This document shows positions 1 to 11,199 of a stretch of 64,000 nucleotides of DNA, in pieces. The position numbers and the translations under genes were made by a program. Location: positions 620,001 to 684,000 of the forward strand of contig WION01000009.1 in NCBI GenBank assembly GCA_015039365.1. Reading direction: 5' to 3'. Below the pieces are notes generated by a model that was not told the origin of the DNA, did no database searches, and was given only the letters and a program-made list of their open reading frames with translations. Origin of the DNA: Amanita rubescens (Eukaryota > Basidiomycota > Agaricomycetes > Agaricales > Amanitaceae). Positions within the stretch are counted from its first letter, which is position 1, and every line of letters begins with the position of its first letter.

Positions 1-99
1 GCGTAGAACAACATCGGATTTTGTGGCAGAGGAATCGAATGGTTTAGGGGCATCAGTGATACCTGCCCATGAGCTCGGTGAAGGGGGGGCAACGCTCAT
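1..99 (-). CDS. BTB/POZ protein, N-terminal part (cut by window edge)
   Basis: The first 99 bases read on the minus strand as 33 codons starting at an ATG at 99-97. The peptide contains the family signature APKPFDSSA followed by SDVVLR, the same start seen in the genes at 1027-1980 and 2568-3498. The rest of the gene lies to the left of the window. It belongs to the single-BTB branch by its N-terminus, but the body is not visible. No break is seen in this short part. Confidence 0.75.
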   Translation of the reverse strand, partial: MSVAPPSPSSWAGITDAPKPFDSSATKSDVVLR

Positions 100-1026
100 T
101 CTTTCATGGGATGGTCCAAGACACCGGGATGTTATAGCGACTCTGAGTCTCAGACATTTCTTTCACGTGTCCCGCCGCACAGATTCGATTCGATGTAACT
201 TGTGTGTGGCATGGAGGGACTACGGAGTCTCGTATATACCAGCAAATCCCAGGGCATAATCACAGGGCACAGGCTGGCTTCCAATTGAATTACTAGTATA
301 CTGCCGCACCAATTTTTTGTACTAGTAACCAAGTGATGGTCCTGAAACGAAAGATAGAATTGCTGTACATCATATAATTTTTGCTACACACATTACACTT
401 CACAAAACCTAATTATATTTACGGTCTCAGGAACGAGAATTCAAGGCGTTGCGTCAGCAGCGTCACACTTGTGGCATGAGTTCTTCGAGAGGCGAGCTGG
501 GTCGGTCTTGAAATTCGTCTCCTTTACTTGGACAAATTTGGGATATGGCGGTGGGTTAGGGAAAACCTGGCAGTACTATCACATAAGTCCAAATGGGGTT
601 GTTTGGACACACATCGATCTCGCGTGTGTCTATATCGTTCGAGTCAAGAAGAAAGGAAGCTGTTCGATCCTCATTGGAGGCTCAATGCCGGTGTCCCGGG
701 CCGTAACACTCAGGGGTAGACGAGACAAGGACGTGGAAGACGCCGAGATATGAGACCGGGGTGTAACGATTGAGGGAGATGAAGCAAAGGACGGCATCTC
801 CAAGTCTATGGGCACTACGTGCGCTATGAGTTCTTCTAGAGGTCAGGAGTCCCCTGAAGTGTAGCGCGCACACCACGATTAAGTTAAATAACTACAGCGC
901 CTTCTTCAGGTACAGTTTTTTTGGCCAGAATATCCAGGACGGAGGAGCAAGCGAACGTTCGGATCCAAAATTTAGATCAAAGATAAGATATCCATTGAGC
1001 CTCTTTTTCTCACGGGAGCGCGAAAA
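100..1026. other. Intergenic stretch, no gene recognised
   Basis: This 927-bp stretch holds the 5' flank of the gene at 1-99 and the 3' flank of the gene ending at 1027. Open frames of 60-95 codons occur on both strands but have no recognisable domain and overlap each other. I see no RNA gene or mobile element. Confidence 0.4.
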
Positions 1027-1980
1027 TTATTGACTGCCAATGACCATCCCGCCCCTATTGCATTTATTATAAAGAGGTACCTATGGATACAAGTCAGAAC
1101 ATTGTCTGCGTCCGCGTGATTTTGGGTAGTTGCGAACCTCCGACGATGCCTGGTCAATCCCCTCCGCAAATTCCTTCAAAATGTCGTAAAAAGTGGAACC
1201 CCCGGGCGTTTTTTGGAGGAGAGTTGCCTTGGTAGTGTCATTAATCAGAGCACTACTTCGAGGGCATCCCCTGGTCGTCAACTCATCTCGGAGCGTGGCC
1301 GCTGCCAACTTCCTGAATGCATCGGCTGTTTTGCTCAGCCGCAGCCCAGGGAATGGCCCTTCTTGTTTGTATAACCAAGATATCACTGCGTCGTGACACT
1401 TGAAGCGCCATTGAAGCAGTTTATGGTGATCTCCTGCGCTCAGCAATTCCAGCTCTTGACACCAGCCAAGAGAGCGTAGAGGCACTCCTAGAGTGGCATA
1501 TGCCGCAGCCTTCATTACGTCCTCCCACCCCAGGAGCATGGCGATGGCAAAGACTCGCAGAGGTTCCTTCCCCAGTGTGTCAGATACAGTGACAAGATCC
1601 CTTATCTTCTTATCGACGTAATCCATATCATACTTCCTGGCTGCTTTCCCCATCCTGAAACAGATATCGATGGCGGAAGACGGCTTTTGATTGTATGGAT
1701 AGATGAGGAGGAGAAGGTTATATAGCGTCGTGCTATCTTCCTCGACTGGGATAATTGGCATCTCCACGTCGCTCTTGTCCTCGTCACCCCCCTGTCCTTT
1801 CCATGAGGAGAACATGGTCTCAAAGACTGGAGAAGCTAGACAGAGAAGGATTTTCAGGACGTAGAACTTTTTAGAGTCCCGCGAATATAGAATAACGTCT
1901 GCTCTTTTCGCGGAGGAATCGAATGGTCGGGGGGCGTCGGTGATATTACCAGTGGCTACAGATGAAGGGAGGTCGTTCAT
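1027..1980 (-). CDS. BTB/POZ domain protein (single BTB)
   Basis: Two exons are supported: 1980-1138 and 1080-1027, separated by a 57-nt intron with donor GTTCGC and acceptor CATAG, giving about 298 residues. The BTB core covers roughly residues 20-130, with motifs PFDSSAKRADVIL, LLCLASPVFETMF and TTLYNLLLLIYPYNQKPS. A helical BACK-like region follows (KEPLRVFAIAMLLGWEDVMK). The last exon begins Val-Pro-Leu, as in most members of this family. It lacks the second BTB domain of the larger genes. BTB proteins usually dimerise and can recruit cullin-3; that role is an inference here. An intron-retained form would stop shortly after the donor. Confidence 0.8.
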
Positions 1981-2014
1981 CTTTCTTCATGGGATACCAA
2001 CCCAGGACTGCACG

Positions 2015-2020
2015 TTTATA
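2015..2020 (-). promoter_or_regulatory. TATA-like box of the BTB gene at 1027-1980
   Basis: TATAAA on the minus strand, 35 bp upstream of the ATG at 1980. The same box in the same sequence context and at the same distance lies upstream of the next BTB gene (3533-3538). Confidence 0.45.
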
Positions 2021-2261
2021 TCTATATCTGGTGTACGACGACCTCGTGGTAGGCTTCTCAACGTGTTAAGAATTCTACGCTGCTAACTGCGGTGCAGCGT
2101 GTCTTCTCTCGAACAATCGCACGTCGAACCTATTCATATCGCTCAAAACTAATCAAAGTACACGAATTGCGATGAAAACGGGGGATGAATGGAAGCGACA
2201 ACACTAAGCGAGGTTGCAAACAAAAGGACAAGAAAACGCGATGCGAGGAAGCTTTGTTGAG

Positions 2262-2330
2262 ACTTCTTCGGCGGGGGTATTACCCGGATATCAACGATCT
2301 TAAGAAGGACGTAGATTCCGAACGGCACTG
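2262..2330 (-). pseudogene. 3' end remnant of a BTB gene
   Basis: Minus-strand reading gives KIVDIRVIPPPKKSQ, closely matching the last-exon peptide KINDMWVIPPPKKSQ of the gene at 3752-4787. The homology continues downstream through the flank (2084-2262 matches 3574-3750) and stops near 2330. Only the last exon of the lost gene is left, stranded between two intact BTB genes. Confidence 0.65.
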
Positions 2331-2567
2331 AAGAAGGCGACAGCCGCTGTGTTGGACTGGACACGCACTGTGCGCTGAAGATTGAACCGGGTGAGAAGGA
2401 GATGCAGAAGGAGACGGAGTGTAGGGTGCAGACGATAAGGGGGAGCGTGGGCGAGGACTCGGCGAGGGATCCAGCGTTTGGGGAGACATGTCACAGCACT
2501 GTGCGCCACAGCTGGTCTGCGATTCTATTGGAACCCTCCCGCTCACCGTCACGCGTTGCGTCACATC

Positions 2568-3498
2568 TTAAAAAAATCGTTTTCGAATTCCACGGGATGG
2601 GGTGATATTGCCATTGCCAATACCAAGAACCTATAAATCCCAAGTCAACACATAGTCTGCACGGTCCTTGGTAAATGTTACGAACACTTAACGATGCCTC
2701 GTCAATATTCTCTGCCAACATTTGCAAATTTTTTGAATACGAAGACGAACTCTGTCGCATAAGAGTCCCTTTGATAGTGTCGTCGATCAGAACACCACTT
2801 CGAGGGCACCCTGTGGTTTTCAGTGCCTGTCGGAGCGAGGTCTTAATTGAAGGATCTATGAAGATGGATACGTAATCAAGGCAACGATCCACTGCGTCGC
2901 AGCATTTGAAACGCCATTGAAGCAGTTTATGGTAGTGGGTCGCGCTCAGGAGTTCCATCTCTTGACACCAGCCAAGATCACGCAGAGGTACTTCCAGCGT
3001 GGCATACACAGCAGTCTTCGTCACGTCCTCCCACTCCAGATATACGGCTATGGCAAACACCCGAAGGGGTTCCTTGCTCGGTATCCCGGATACTGTGATG
3101 AGCTCCCTTATCTTCTTATCGACGTCCTCCATTTCATATTTTCTGGCTACTTTCGCCATTTCGAAACATATATCGAGGGTGGGAGATGGTTTTTGATTGT
3201 AAGGATAGATGAGGAGGAGAAGGTTATATAGCGTCGTGCTGTGCACCTCGAATGGGATAATTGGCATTTTCATACCTTCCTCGCCACCCCCCTGTCCTTT
3301 CTGCGGCGAGAACTTGGTGTCAAAGACTGGGGAGGCTAGACAGAGAAGGCTTTTCAGGACATAGAACCTCTTGAAGTCCTGTGAGCATATGATAACGTCT
3401 GCTCTTTTCGCAGAGGAATCGAATGGTTTTGGGGCGTCGGTGATATTGCCAGTGGCTATACCCTCAACGTCAACAATAGATGAAGAGAGGTCGCTCAT
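2568..3498 (-). CDS. BTB/POZ domain protein (single BTB)
   Basis: This is a tandem paralogue of the gene at 1027-1980. The proposed exons are 3498-2686 and 2630-2568, with a 55-nt intron (GTTCGT..TATAG), giving about 291 residues. The BTB core is at about residues 25-140 (PFDSSAKRADVIICS, LLCLASPVFDTKF, TTLYNLLLLIYPYNQKPS). A BACK-like helical segment follows with EPLRVFAIAVYLEWEDVTK. The final exon starts Val-Leu-Gly rather than Val-Pro-Leu, a departure from the family. Without splicing the frame would run on to about 2491 with an unrelated tail, so the spliced model is preferred. Confidence 0.78.
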
Positions 3499-3532
3499 CT
3501 TTCTTTGTTGGAAGTCAATTCAGGAGTGGACG

Positions 3533-3538
3533 TTTATA
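3533..3538 (-). promoter_or_regulatory. TATA-like box of the BTB gene at 2568-3498
   Basis: TATAAA on the minus strand, 35 bp before the ATG at 3498, inside a flank that resembles the flank of the neighbouring paralogue (around 2000-2025). Confidence 0.45.
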
Positions 3539-3751
3539 TCTGGTCTCGGGAGGCAGGCTTCTCAACACGTCCAGAATAACTGCGCTGCCTCTTTTCTCGA
3601 ATAGTCGAAGGACAGTCGCGCCGAACTGATTCATATCGCTCAAAACTAATTAATGTACACAGATTACAATCAAAACGGGATGAATAGAAGCTACAACACT
3701 GAGCGAGGCTACGAACAATATGACAAGAAAACGCGATGCAAGGAAGCTTTA

Positions 3752-4787
3752 CTATTGAGACTTCTTCGGCGGGGGTATTACCCACATATCATTGATCTTG
3801 AGAGGGACCTAGATTCCGAGTCAGGCGGTGATAATTTGGTAATACATCCTTTGACGAACCATCGACAGGACCTCCTCTATTTCAGCCTCCGCCGATCCAC
3901 GACTTTTAATTACTCCCGGATAAACCTTACGGGCATGCTCTGCGAGAGCCCGAGATACAACGCCGGTATCTGTTGCTATTTGAAAACACTTCTTCGCTTC
4001 TCGTTTCCCCTGAGAAAGAGGAGCGAAAAAGTTCCAAATGGTAGGTGGACTCGTTCGGGAGTCCCATTCCGCAAACAACATCTCCACGGCATTCCGACAG
4101 TCAAATAGCCACTGTAGCAGATCGCGATACTCCACGCTGGTTAGAAGGTGCAGTTCGTCGCACCCCCCAAGGTTCCGTATCGGGATCTTCAACGTATTGC
4201 GAGCCGCCTCCTTCATCAGTTCCACCCAACCAAAGCGATGTGCGACCGCAAAAATACGAAACGGCTCTTTCGTGAGAGCATCCATACTATGCGCAGCTTT
4301 CATCAACTTCTCCTCGACCTCCTCCATTCCATACTTCTTCGCAGCCTTGCCAACGTTTAAGAGCACCTCAATCGTGCAATGCGGTTCCGTCGAATACGGG
4401 TGAATCAACAAGAGAAGGTTGTACAGTGTTATGTTGTCCTCCTCTAGCTGAAATATCGGCAACCCATTATTCCCATCATTGCGATTCTTAGCCTTTTCCG
4501 TTGAGGGGGCGCATTTTGTCCAAAACCGAGGAAGAGAAGCGGATAGAACCTGCCCTCTTTAGCGGAATGATTGGGAAGCCATTCTTTGGGTCCTTGTCGC
4601 CCTTGTTTTTTCTTTCATAGGGAGGCTCTGATAATTTTTCGTTAAGAACTGGAGAACCCCAACGGAGAAAGCTCTTCTGAACAAAGAAGTCTACTTTGTC
4701 CGAGGAGCGGAGGATTATATCGGCCTCAGCGGACGAATCAAAAGGTTTGTTGGCGCTGATGAAGTTGTCGTTTAGCATGGGGTTCAA
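3752..4787 (-). CDS. BTB/POZ domain protein, interrupted in the BTB core
   Basis: The N-terminal frame (from ATG at 4787; PFDSSAEADIILRSSD) and the downstream frame (from about 4486; NITLYNLLLLIHPYSTEP) are out of register. They can be joined by removing 40 nt (4526-4487, GTTTTG..TAAG), which is very short for an intron. The join leaves the phrase NGFPIIPL / NNGLPIFQL present twice. The end is a 51-nt intron and a last exon 3808-3752 starting VPLKIND. The BTB core and BACK-like helices are recognisable (KEPFRIFAVAHRFGWVELMK). The gene may be functional with a tiny intron and an internal duplication, or it may be a recent pseudogene. Confidence 0.55.
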
Positions 4788-5125
4788 GCAGGGAAGCTTC
4801 GCGCTAGGTTTACTGCATTTAAGCCGGGACGAAATTTCCTGGTTTCAGTACTTCAGTACTAGTGTTTCCCACTGCGGAGCCCTGCACACGTGTATGTATG
4901 TGTACTCAATGGGATGTACCGCACGAACTCAGCTAACGGACTGAATCCGCTTCATGAACTCATCGATACGACAAACGCGGGATCTCAATATGATTCCATA
5001 TCGTCATACAAGATGCGTGGAACCTAGCTTAAGCTTGTTGTGCCGTTGTATCAATTATTGAGCAGTTCGCAAATGACCAACTTCAGATATCTTGCAACTG
5101 GACTTGAGCAGTGGCAGTTTTTTTT
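4788..5125. other. Intergenic stretch
   Basis: 5' flank of the BTB gene at 3752-4787. No gene, RNA or repeat recognised. Confidence 0.35.
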
Positions 5126-5560
5126 TTAACTTGTAAACGCGATTGAAGGAATCTTTATAAAAAAACTCCAGTCTTGCCAAGCGCATAAGGGCAAGTGAAA
5201 AAAATAAACCTTGGACACAACTTCGTCAGAGTCGATTGAATATGTCATGAACTGTCGCCGCGGCCTTGAGGAGATCCTCGAGGGCAGTCCGACATCTTCG
5301 AGCGCTGCGCATTGATCCTCGCTGGTACTGTTCGACCTTATCCACATTGTAGGGACATCGAGGCGCGTGCCGCAGTGCTATCCTGCGGAACTGCGTTTAT
5401 GGCCAGGTCTCTTCTCTCCCTATCCGCAGCTACTGCGAAAATGCCATCAAAACTCTGAATACGGAGCTTAGAAGAAGTTTATCACGAAAAAATTGATAGC
5501 ATCCGATGTGCGTAGAGATATCACTGCGGCAAGGCTATAACCAATCGGAATGTCGGCTTT
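5126..5560 (-). pseudogene. Decayed BTB gene remnant
   Basis: Minus-strand reading from about 5520 gives VISLRTSDAINFFV, matching the family core ADIILRSSDAVDFFV, followed by stops. Farther along (about 5295-5270), in another frame, there is DCPRGS, the family's C-terminal motif, and then a frame with DEVVSKV resembling the conserved end. The middle of the gene is missing or scrambled. It lies between two BTB genes of the same orientation. Confidence 0.5.
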
Positions 5561-5939
5561 TGCCGCTCTATGCTTTGGGCTGCTTCTCTTGTAAATATGA
5601 AGAGTAATTTCAATTCCAATACTTGGACCATGGTCACTTGATCTACTATTAAACAGATAATGACACTGATACTGTTGCTCCCTGGTTTTCAAGTGGGTGT
5701 TTAATCAGAACTGTAGCTGGATTTTCTAGCAAGCTTTGGATTTGGAATGATATCAGTCTGAGGCAGAATCGCCGTTGAGTTTGATGTGCTAGTAAGAGCA
5801 TGTTGGGTTGACTCGCCGCTGCGTTATAATAATACACATAGGTCATTCGGGGACACCACTGGGCAAGTGGAAAGCTTTAGTTACCCAGGAAGACAGAATT
5901 CGGAGAATAATTACAACATAATACATTCGAGAAAGACAT
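5561..5939. other. Intergenic stretch
   Basis: Flanking sequence between the BTB remnant and the 3' end of the double-BTB gene. No gene recognised. Confidence 0.35.
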
Positions 5940-7553
5940 TCAATGTAGTTTAACAGGAACCTGCCAAGCAGAATAAGCAATTTGAACTGGCTAGTAATGG
6001 GAAATGGTAAAGTGACGGACTTTGGAAACCATCCCGTCAATGGCCAGCGCCACAGTCCTCCGTTCGTGTAGAAGATAGCACAGCACTTCGGAGTTCCTTC
6101 TAACGGAACCAGGACTTGGAGGACTTGGAGGACTTGCAGCCCCCACTAGATCACGGTCAGCCTTCATCAGAGTGATTCCCCTGGGACACTCTAAGAGCTT
6201 GGGTTTAACTGTGGCAGTATACCGAATGAAGTACGATTTTCCAGCGGGCTTTTCGTCTAGCTTATTGAGGTAAAGACACACAACGTTTGCACATTTGAAC
6301 CTATATTCAATTAAGTGATAGAGGTCTGCTCCAGTTATCAGACGAACTTCATCGGCATAGTTCATGTCGCTCAATGGTTTTGTCAGTGTTTCCATCGCGC
6401 TAGCCGTTATTGCCTTCGCCCAATTGAGATTGGTGCTTATAGCAAAGGCTCGCAATGGTTCCTTTTGAATAGAGGGATGTGCAAGGAACGATTGCTCAAG
6501 TCTTTGAGCGATGAAAATTACTTCGTAATGTTGTGCCGCCGTCCATATTTTAAGATACAGTTTAAGGTCTTCGATGCTTGGCTCATCCGCATATGGATGA
6601 AGGAAGCAAAGGAGGCCATAAAGGGCATCGCTATCCTCCTCTGCGGTAAAGACCGGGGAATCGTTTCCTTGCTCATCCGTCTTGCTAAGCGCTCCATCTC
6701 CATTCGCAAAAAGTTCCTCGAAAACTGGAGATAGGTAACTTAGGAAGGATTTTTTGACGTAGAAGTCAACGTCATCGGAGGAGCGCAAGATAGCATCTGT
6801 TTTTGCAGTCGGCCTAAAGGGTGAAGGAACATTGGTAGGAATTAGCGTGGAAGGCTGTTCGTTCTCCGGCGCTATAGGGCTCTCTGAGGCAAATGTCAAT
6901 TTGGGCTCCTCGCCCTCGCCCTTGCCTTCGCCTTCGTACTTTTCATGCTTGAACCTATAAGTCAGGTAATGGTAGAAGTCGACGCCGGAAATTATGTGGA
7001 GTTCCTCGACGAAAGGGAGATCCGACAGAGGCGTTTTGAGGGTGTTTAAAGCTGCCGTTGCCGCGATGTCGGTCCAGCCTACGTGCAATGCTGACGCGTA
7101 GACTCGAAACGCATGCTCCTCTATCAATCCGGATGTAAACACCATCTTCTTCACCTTGTCTTCAATACTATCCATACAATATTTCTGCGCTGCCTCGGCT
7201 ACTCGGCACAAATCACCGATAAGGAGAACCGGTTCGCTGGCAGAGACGTAGGACGGATAAATGAGTAAAAGAAGGCAGTGGATAGTTTCACTGCTTTCGG
7301 TAACAGAAATAATGGGTAACCCGTTTCGTGTTTCGTCCTTAGAAGCACATGTATGGTTTGATGAAAGCATGTCATTGAAAACCGGAGATACGAGACATAG
7401 AAGGAGTTTTATGACGAAGAAATCGACTGAGTCGGACGATCGTAAAATAGCGTCTGCTGTGGCGGAAGCGTCGAAAGGTTTCTGGGCATCCATATATCCT
7501 AGTGCTCTGGAGAGGGTGTTTTGCCATCCGACCATGGCAGGCAAGATTGACAT
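5940..7553 (-). CDS. Tandem double BTB/POZ protein
   Basis: Exons 7553-6021 and 5960-5940 with a 60-nt intron (GTCCGT..GGCAG) give about 517 residues. BTB-1 is at about residues 25-135 (PFDASATADAILRSSD, LLLCLVSPVFNDML) and BTB-2 at about 245-350 (PFRPTAKTDAILRSSDDVD, FLSYLSPVFEELF). Each is followed by a BACK-like helical stretch (HAFRVYASALHVGWTD; KEPLRAFAISTNLNWAK). The C-terminal motif is LLECPRGITL. The last exon encodes VPVKLH and stop, like the Val-Pro-Leu micro-exon of its relatives. An acidic GEGKGEGEEP linker joins the halves. Function unknown; cullin-3 adaptor activity is only inferred from the domain. Confidence 0.82.
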
Positions 7554-7892
7554 AGGGTACTAGGTTGGCGTTTGCAGTGCTTGGCTAACTTTGCCAATCG
7601 ATTTTTCTGCCCGAAGGTCCGACATTTGATTATCAGGATCTTCAACACGAGGCGAGCACATGGACCCCACGTGCCTTGCCTTCTTGAAGGCTGCTGGCAG
7701 TGCTGCGGAACCGGAGTAGCTTGAGTCCATAGCTCTCGAGTGCGCAGCACAATCAGAATTCACATCAGAGGCAACAGGACAGATTACTGGAGTAATGGCT
7801 AAGGGCACCAGATCTTGATGTACGTAGCTCAGACCGCGTCCCCGCTTGCTAGAAGTGCCAAGAGTCCATGTGTTTAGGAATTAAGATGGCAG
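7554..7892. other. Intergenic stretch, promoter side of the double-BTB gene
   Basis: Between the start of the BTB gene (7553) and the stop of RPP40 (7893). Short open frames here have no recognisable content. Confidence 0.35.
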
Positions 7893-9362
7893 TCAACCCC
7901 ATCTTGTATCTAGCTTGTCCACACTCTCAGCCAGTACCCAATCAACACCTTGACCTTCTCTGAGGCCCGACTTCGCTCTCATGTATAAACTCCATGAGTC
8001 TTCACCCTCTTCCGTGGGTACTCTCATGGTCTCTGACCCGCTGGGAACCGAAGACGTATTTTTGGGACTAATGTAGGCAAGGGGCGTGTTGGTTGCCGAA
8101 TGCGAGACGACTGCGACAAAAGGTGGGACGCGTTCTGCTTCGTCTGTGTTCAAGCATGAACTATAGTGACATTAGTAAATACACGGGCTTCAATTTGCTT
8201 TGTTACCCACATCGTAGTATCAATTACAAGTTGAACGAATGCAGGGCAAATTAATCCTTGCCATCGTATATGGGTCAAGCATCCTGGCGTTGACGGAGGT
8301 GGCTTGTATAGCGCGACGTAAGGATCCACACGGTCATTGATCTTGAGTCTGCATATTCCGTTTATGAGTAGAACATGAATTTATATGGACGGGCGTACCG
8401 TTGGGCACCCAAGCATGCCATTCCAACCCATTCAAACAACGAGTGAATTTCCTCGTTCCAATCTTCTATGTCGTCTTCCGCCTCTCTCTCGGGGAACCGC
8501 CTCAACTCGACATCAGGAACGTGCACGTCCCGTATTTTTTGAACCTGAGCCTTTATGTTCATTACATCCGACTGTTCGATGGACGAAGAAAGGGGATGCA
8601 ATATTGTTCCTGGTTCTTGAGGTGACAATTAGAGATAACAGAGATCGTTCTACACGAAGTAGACTGCGTACCTCTGTGGCAATATATAACATTCCACCCT
8701 CCAAGCCCCATCTCCTCCTCACGTCGCTTATCCCAAGCCCTAAGCGCAACATGTCTTCTAGCGACATTGCCAGGAGTATCCGTTCCTCTCCTTAGCGAAA
8801 ATTGGACCACTATCCTATAATCATCAGCAGCTCGTAACCTCAGACAACGTATCGTTCGTACCACGCTCGTGTTTCAGACGCTTCTTGAAAGGCAGAGGTT
8901 TGCCTACAATGCCCAGCTGCTCGTATGTATCTTTTGACAGAAATAGCGTAACGATTCCCCGCGAGTCTATGCACCACACATCATCTGTGTTCTTATCTCT
9001 GCTTAACATCAAAAAATTGCTGTCCGTGTTTGTGAGCGCGGACAGATACTTTTTCGGCAGAAGATTCAAACCTTTGTAGTTCCAGCGTATGGATGAAAGC
9101 GCTCGCATTTTCGACCAGCTCTGATAGCTTGAAGGTACCTTTTGCATAGCAGGTCTTGTGTTGCGTGAGCGCTGCCTCTAGGGCCGAGTTTTCAGGAAAT
9201 ATGACCTCGAGCTAAATGTAGTCAGTCTGGTGGTGTACGTGTGTGGACACTTTGAATATCACATACTCGTCGTGTGAAGGGATGACAGTTAGCCAAAAGC
9301 GATAATTTATTTGAGGTAAACACGCCTGGGGTGACCTTGACCTGAGGGCATCCAACCTCAGG
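7893..9362 (-). CDS. RPP40: RNase P/MRP protein subunit RPP40-like
   Basis: Several minus-strand exons assemble into a protein of the Rpp40 family, a nuclear subunit of RNase P and RNase MRP (tRNA 5' and rRNA processing). Visible parts in order: VKVTPGVFTSNKLSLLANCH; LEVIFPENSALEAAL; LMLSRDKNTDDV with SKDTYEQLGIVGKP; WNEEIHSLFEWVGMACLGAQ; INDRVDPYVALYKPP; THIRWQGLI; and the last exon with FVAVVSHSATNTPLAYISP ending at 7893. Introns at about 8853-8803, 8400 and 8200 have good GT..AG ends; the last has a TACTAAT branch site. The frame slips by one base at a CAAAGG run near 9071-9075. The start codon was not resolved. It is followed on the same strand by a BTB gene. Confidence 0.8.
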
Positions 9363-9543
9363 AAGTGTTCATAATCATTCATATTCAGCCTTTGCGCGTA
9401 TTCATCATATTAGACGCGACTAGACAAAAGCATACAATCCCTAAATTACAGCAATTACTCTAGTGCTTGTTACTCGACCGTAATCAGTTAACGGTCTATA
9501 GATAATAAGAACGAATCCAAGTGGGTATAACGACTAAAATAGT

Positions 9544-11199
9544 TTAGGCGAGCGGTGCACGAAGGTATTTTCGCCTGTACTTGTGGTCGATATGTTCCAA
9601 GTAATATGCGCCAGGCCAAATATTATCGACGGAGCCTTCCGGCGTGAAGCTGGAAGCGTTATGGTTCTTTTCCCGGAGCTGAAATGAAATTAGCACGAAT
9701 TTGTAAATATAGTAATGCTTCATTTACCTTGAGAGCATCAACGAACTCTTCCGGAGAGGCAACCTTCATGCTTGCGAGACGATTGATCAAGTCAAGCTTC
9801 TCACGGATCTCGCTTGTATCACCCTTCACACGGATGCAGAAGAAGCTGGCAGCGCAACCACTACCAAAGGCGAAAAGGCTGACGCGTTTGCCTCTTAATT
9901 GGGTAGGTTCAACTTGCGACAGGAGTGAAGCGAGGCATCCGTAAAGAGAGGCAGTATACATGTTGCCGAGACGGCGTGAGCAAGCCATCCCAGCATTGGA
10001 CTTTTGAGCAAAGGAGGCTTTTGAAGTACCAATGAACGTTTTTTCAACGCTTTTGTCCGTAAGCGAATCAGGACGTGACATAGCAAGGAGGGCGTCGCGG
10101 TTGGGAGTATTAGCAAAGCGGGAAGCATCAGGGTTAGCGAGGAAATCATTATACATGAGCCTTGCATGGCCCTTGACGGCTTGCTTGCCATAGGGACTGT
10201 GGAAGATGGCATAATCAACATCTTCAAGGGAGAAAACAGCTTCAGGAGCTTCGCCATTTCCATGGCCGTTAAGCTGCGCCTTCCTTGCTGCCCGTGCGAC
10301 CTTTTCACGGAAGCGAGAGTAGGCGGCATCAAGGGCTGCAATGTACGTAACAACGGACACTGGTCCATCGACTTCGGGGTACTCGGACGAAAGCTGAGGT
10401 TTATAGAAATCGTAGGTGTTGGCCATATAGTTGCCGTGAATTGCTATTTCAAATCGCGTTAGTGCATTCGAAAAACAATAGGCACTGGCTACATAAGTAA
10501 CTCACGCTCAAATACAACCGGGGCATTAGGACCAATCAAAAGAGCCACGGCTCCTGCGCCACCAGCAGGTCTGGCGGCACCTTCGGCATAAACAGCGATG
10601 TCACCTGCAACAACAATTGCAAGTCGACCATCCCATGACGCGGATTCAACCCAGTTGATGGCGTTGAACAGCGCCGCAGTCGAGCCATAACAAGCATTTT
10701 TTGAGTCTATACCCTCGATGTCCGTGTTTCCAGATTCCGCAAAGAGATCCATCAGGGTTGTCTTTACGGACTTGGACTTGTCAATGATGGTTTCTGTTCC
10801 CACATCGATACGGCCAATTGTCTTGGGATCAATGTTGTACTTTTCAAGCAGACCGGAAACAGCTGAGCCATATGATCAGAAGATAGCTGGATGACGCGTG
10901 CATAGAGGCACTCACCGTTCAAAGCAAACGAGTTGATGTCTTCCCTGTCATCTGGCCATGCCATGTACTCTTGGCCCAAGCCAATGGTGTATTTTCCTTT
11001 TGAGACACCGTCGAAATCTTCAAGCGCATCCTCAGATACACACTAGGTAGATAAAACGCGTCAGTCCCAGTGAGGACGAACTAGGAGACACGTGAACACG
11101 AACTCGGCGGGGGAAGTAGACTTCCACAGCTAGCACGCCGACATCCTTGGGGCGGGGCGCATCGACATCAACAGCAGCAGAAGTGAAAGGAATTGTCAT
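9544..11199 (-). CDS. ERG13: Hydroxymethylglutaryl-CoA synthase
   Basis: This enzyme condenses acetyl-CoA with acetoacetyl-CoA to form HMG-CoA in the mevalonate (sterol) pathway. The start at 11199 gives [20 protein letters not shown]. Five exons are visible. The catalytic cysteine lies in [20 protein letters not shown], followed by [14 protein letters not shown] and [12 protein letters not shown]. After an intron at about 10490-10440 come [15 protein letters not shown] and [11 protein letters not shown] last intron (about 9709-9665) leads to the C-terminus with [18 protein letters not shown]. The length (about 460 residues) suits the cytosolic fungal enzyme. The donors GTGAGT and GTTCGT and the acceptors are normal, and no defect is seen. 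Confidence 0.95.

Noticed and set aside
3653..4108. 151-codon plus-strand open frame
   Set aside because: It lies antisense to the 3' part of a BTB gene and its flank and shows no domain.
6315..6734. 139-codon plus-strand open frame
   Set aside because: Antisense shadow of the second BTB domain of the gene at 5940-7553.
9895..10368. 157-codon minus-strand open frame
   Set aside because: Out-of-frame shadow of the HMG-CoA synthase exon.
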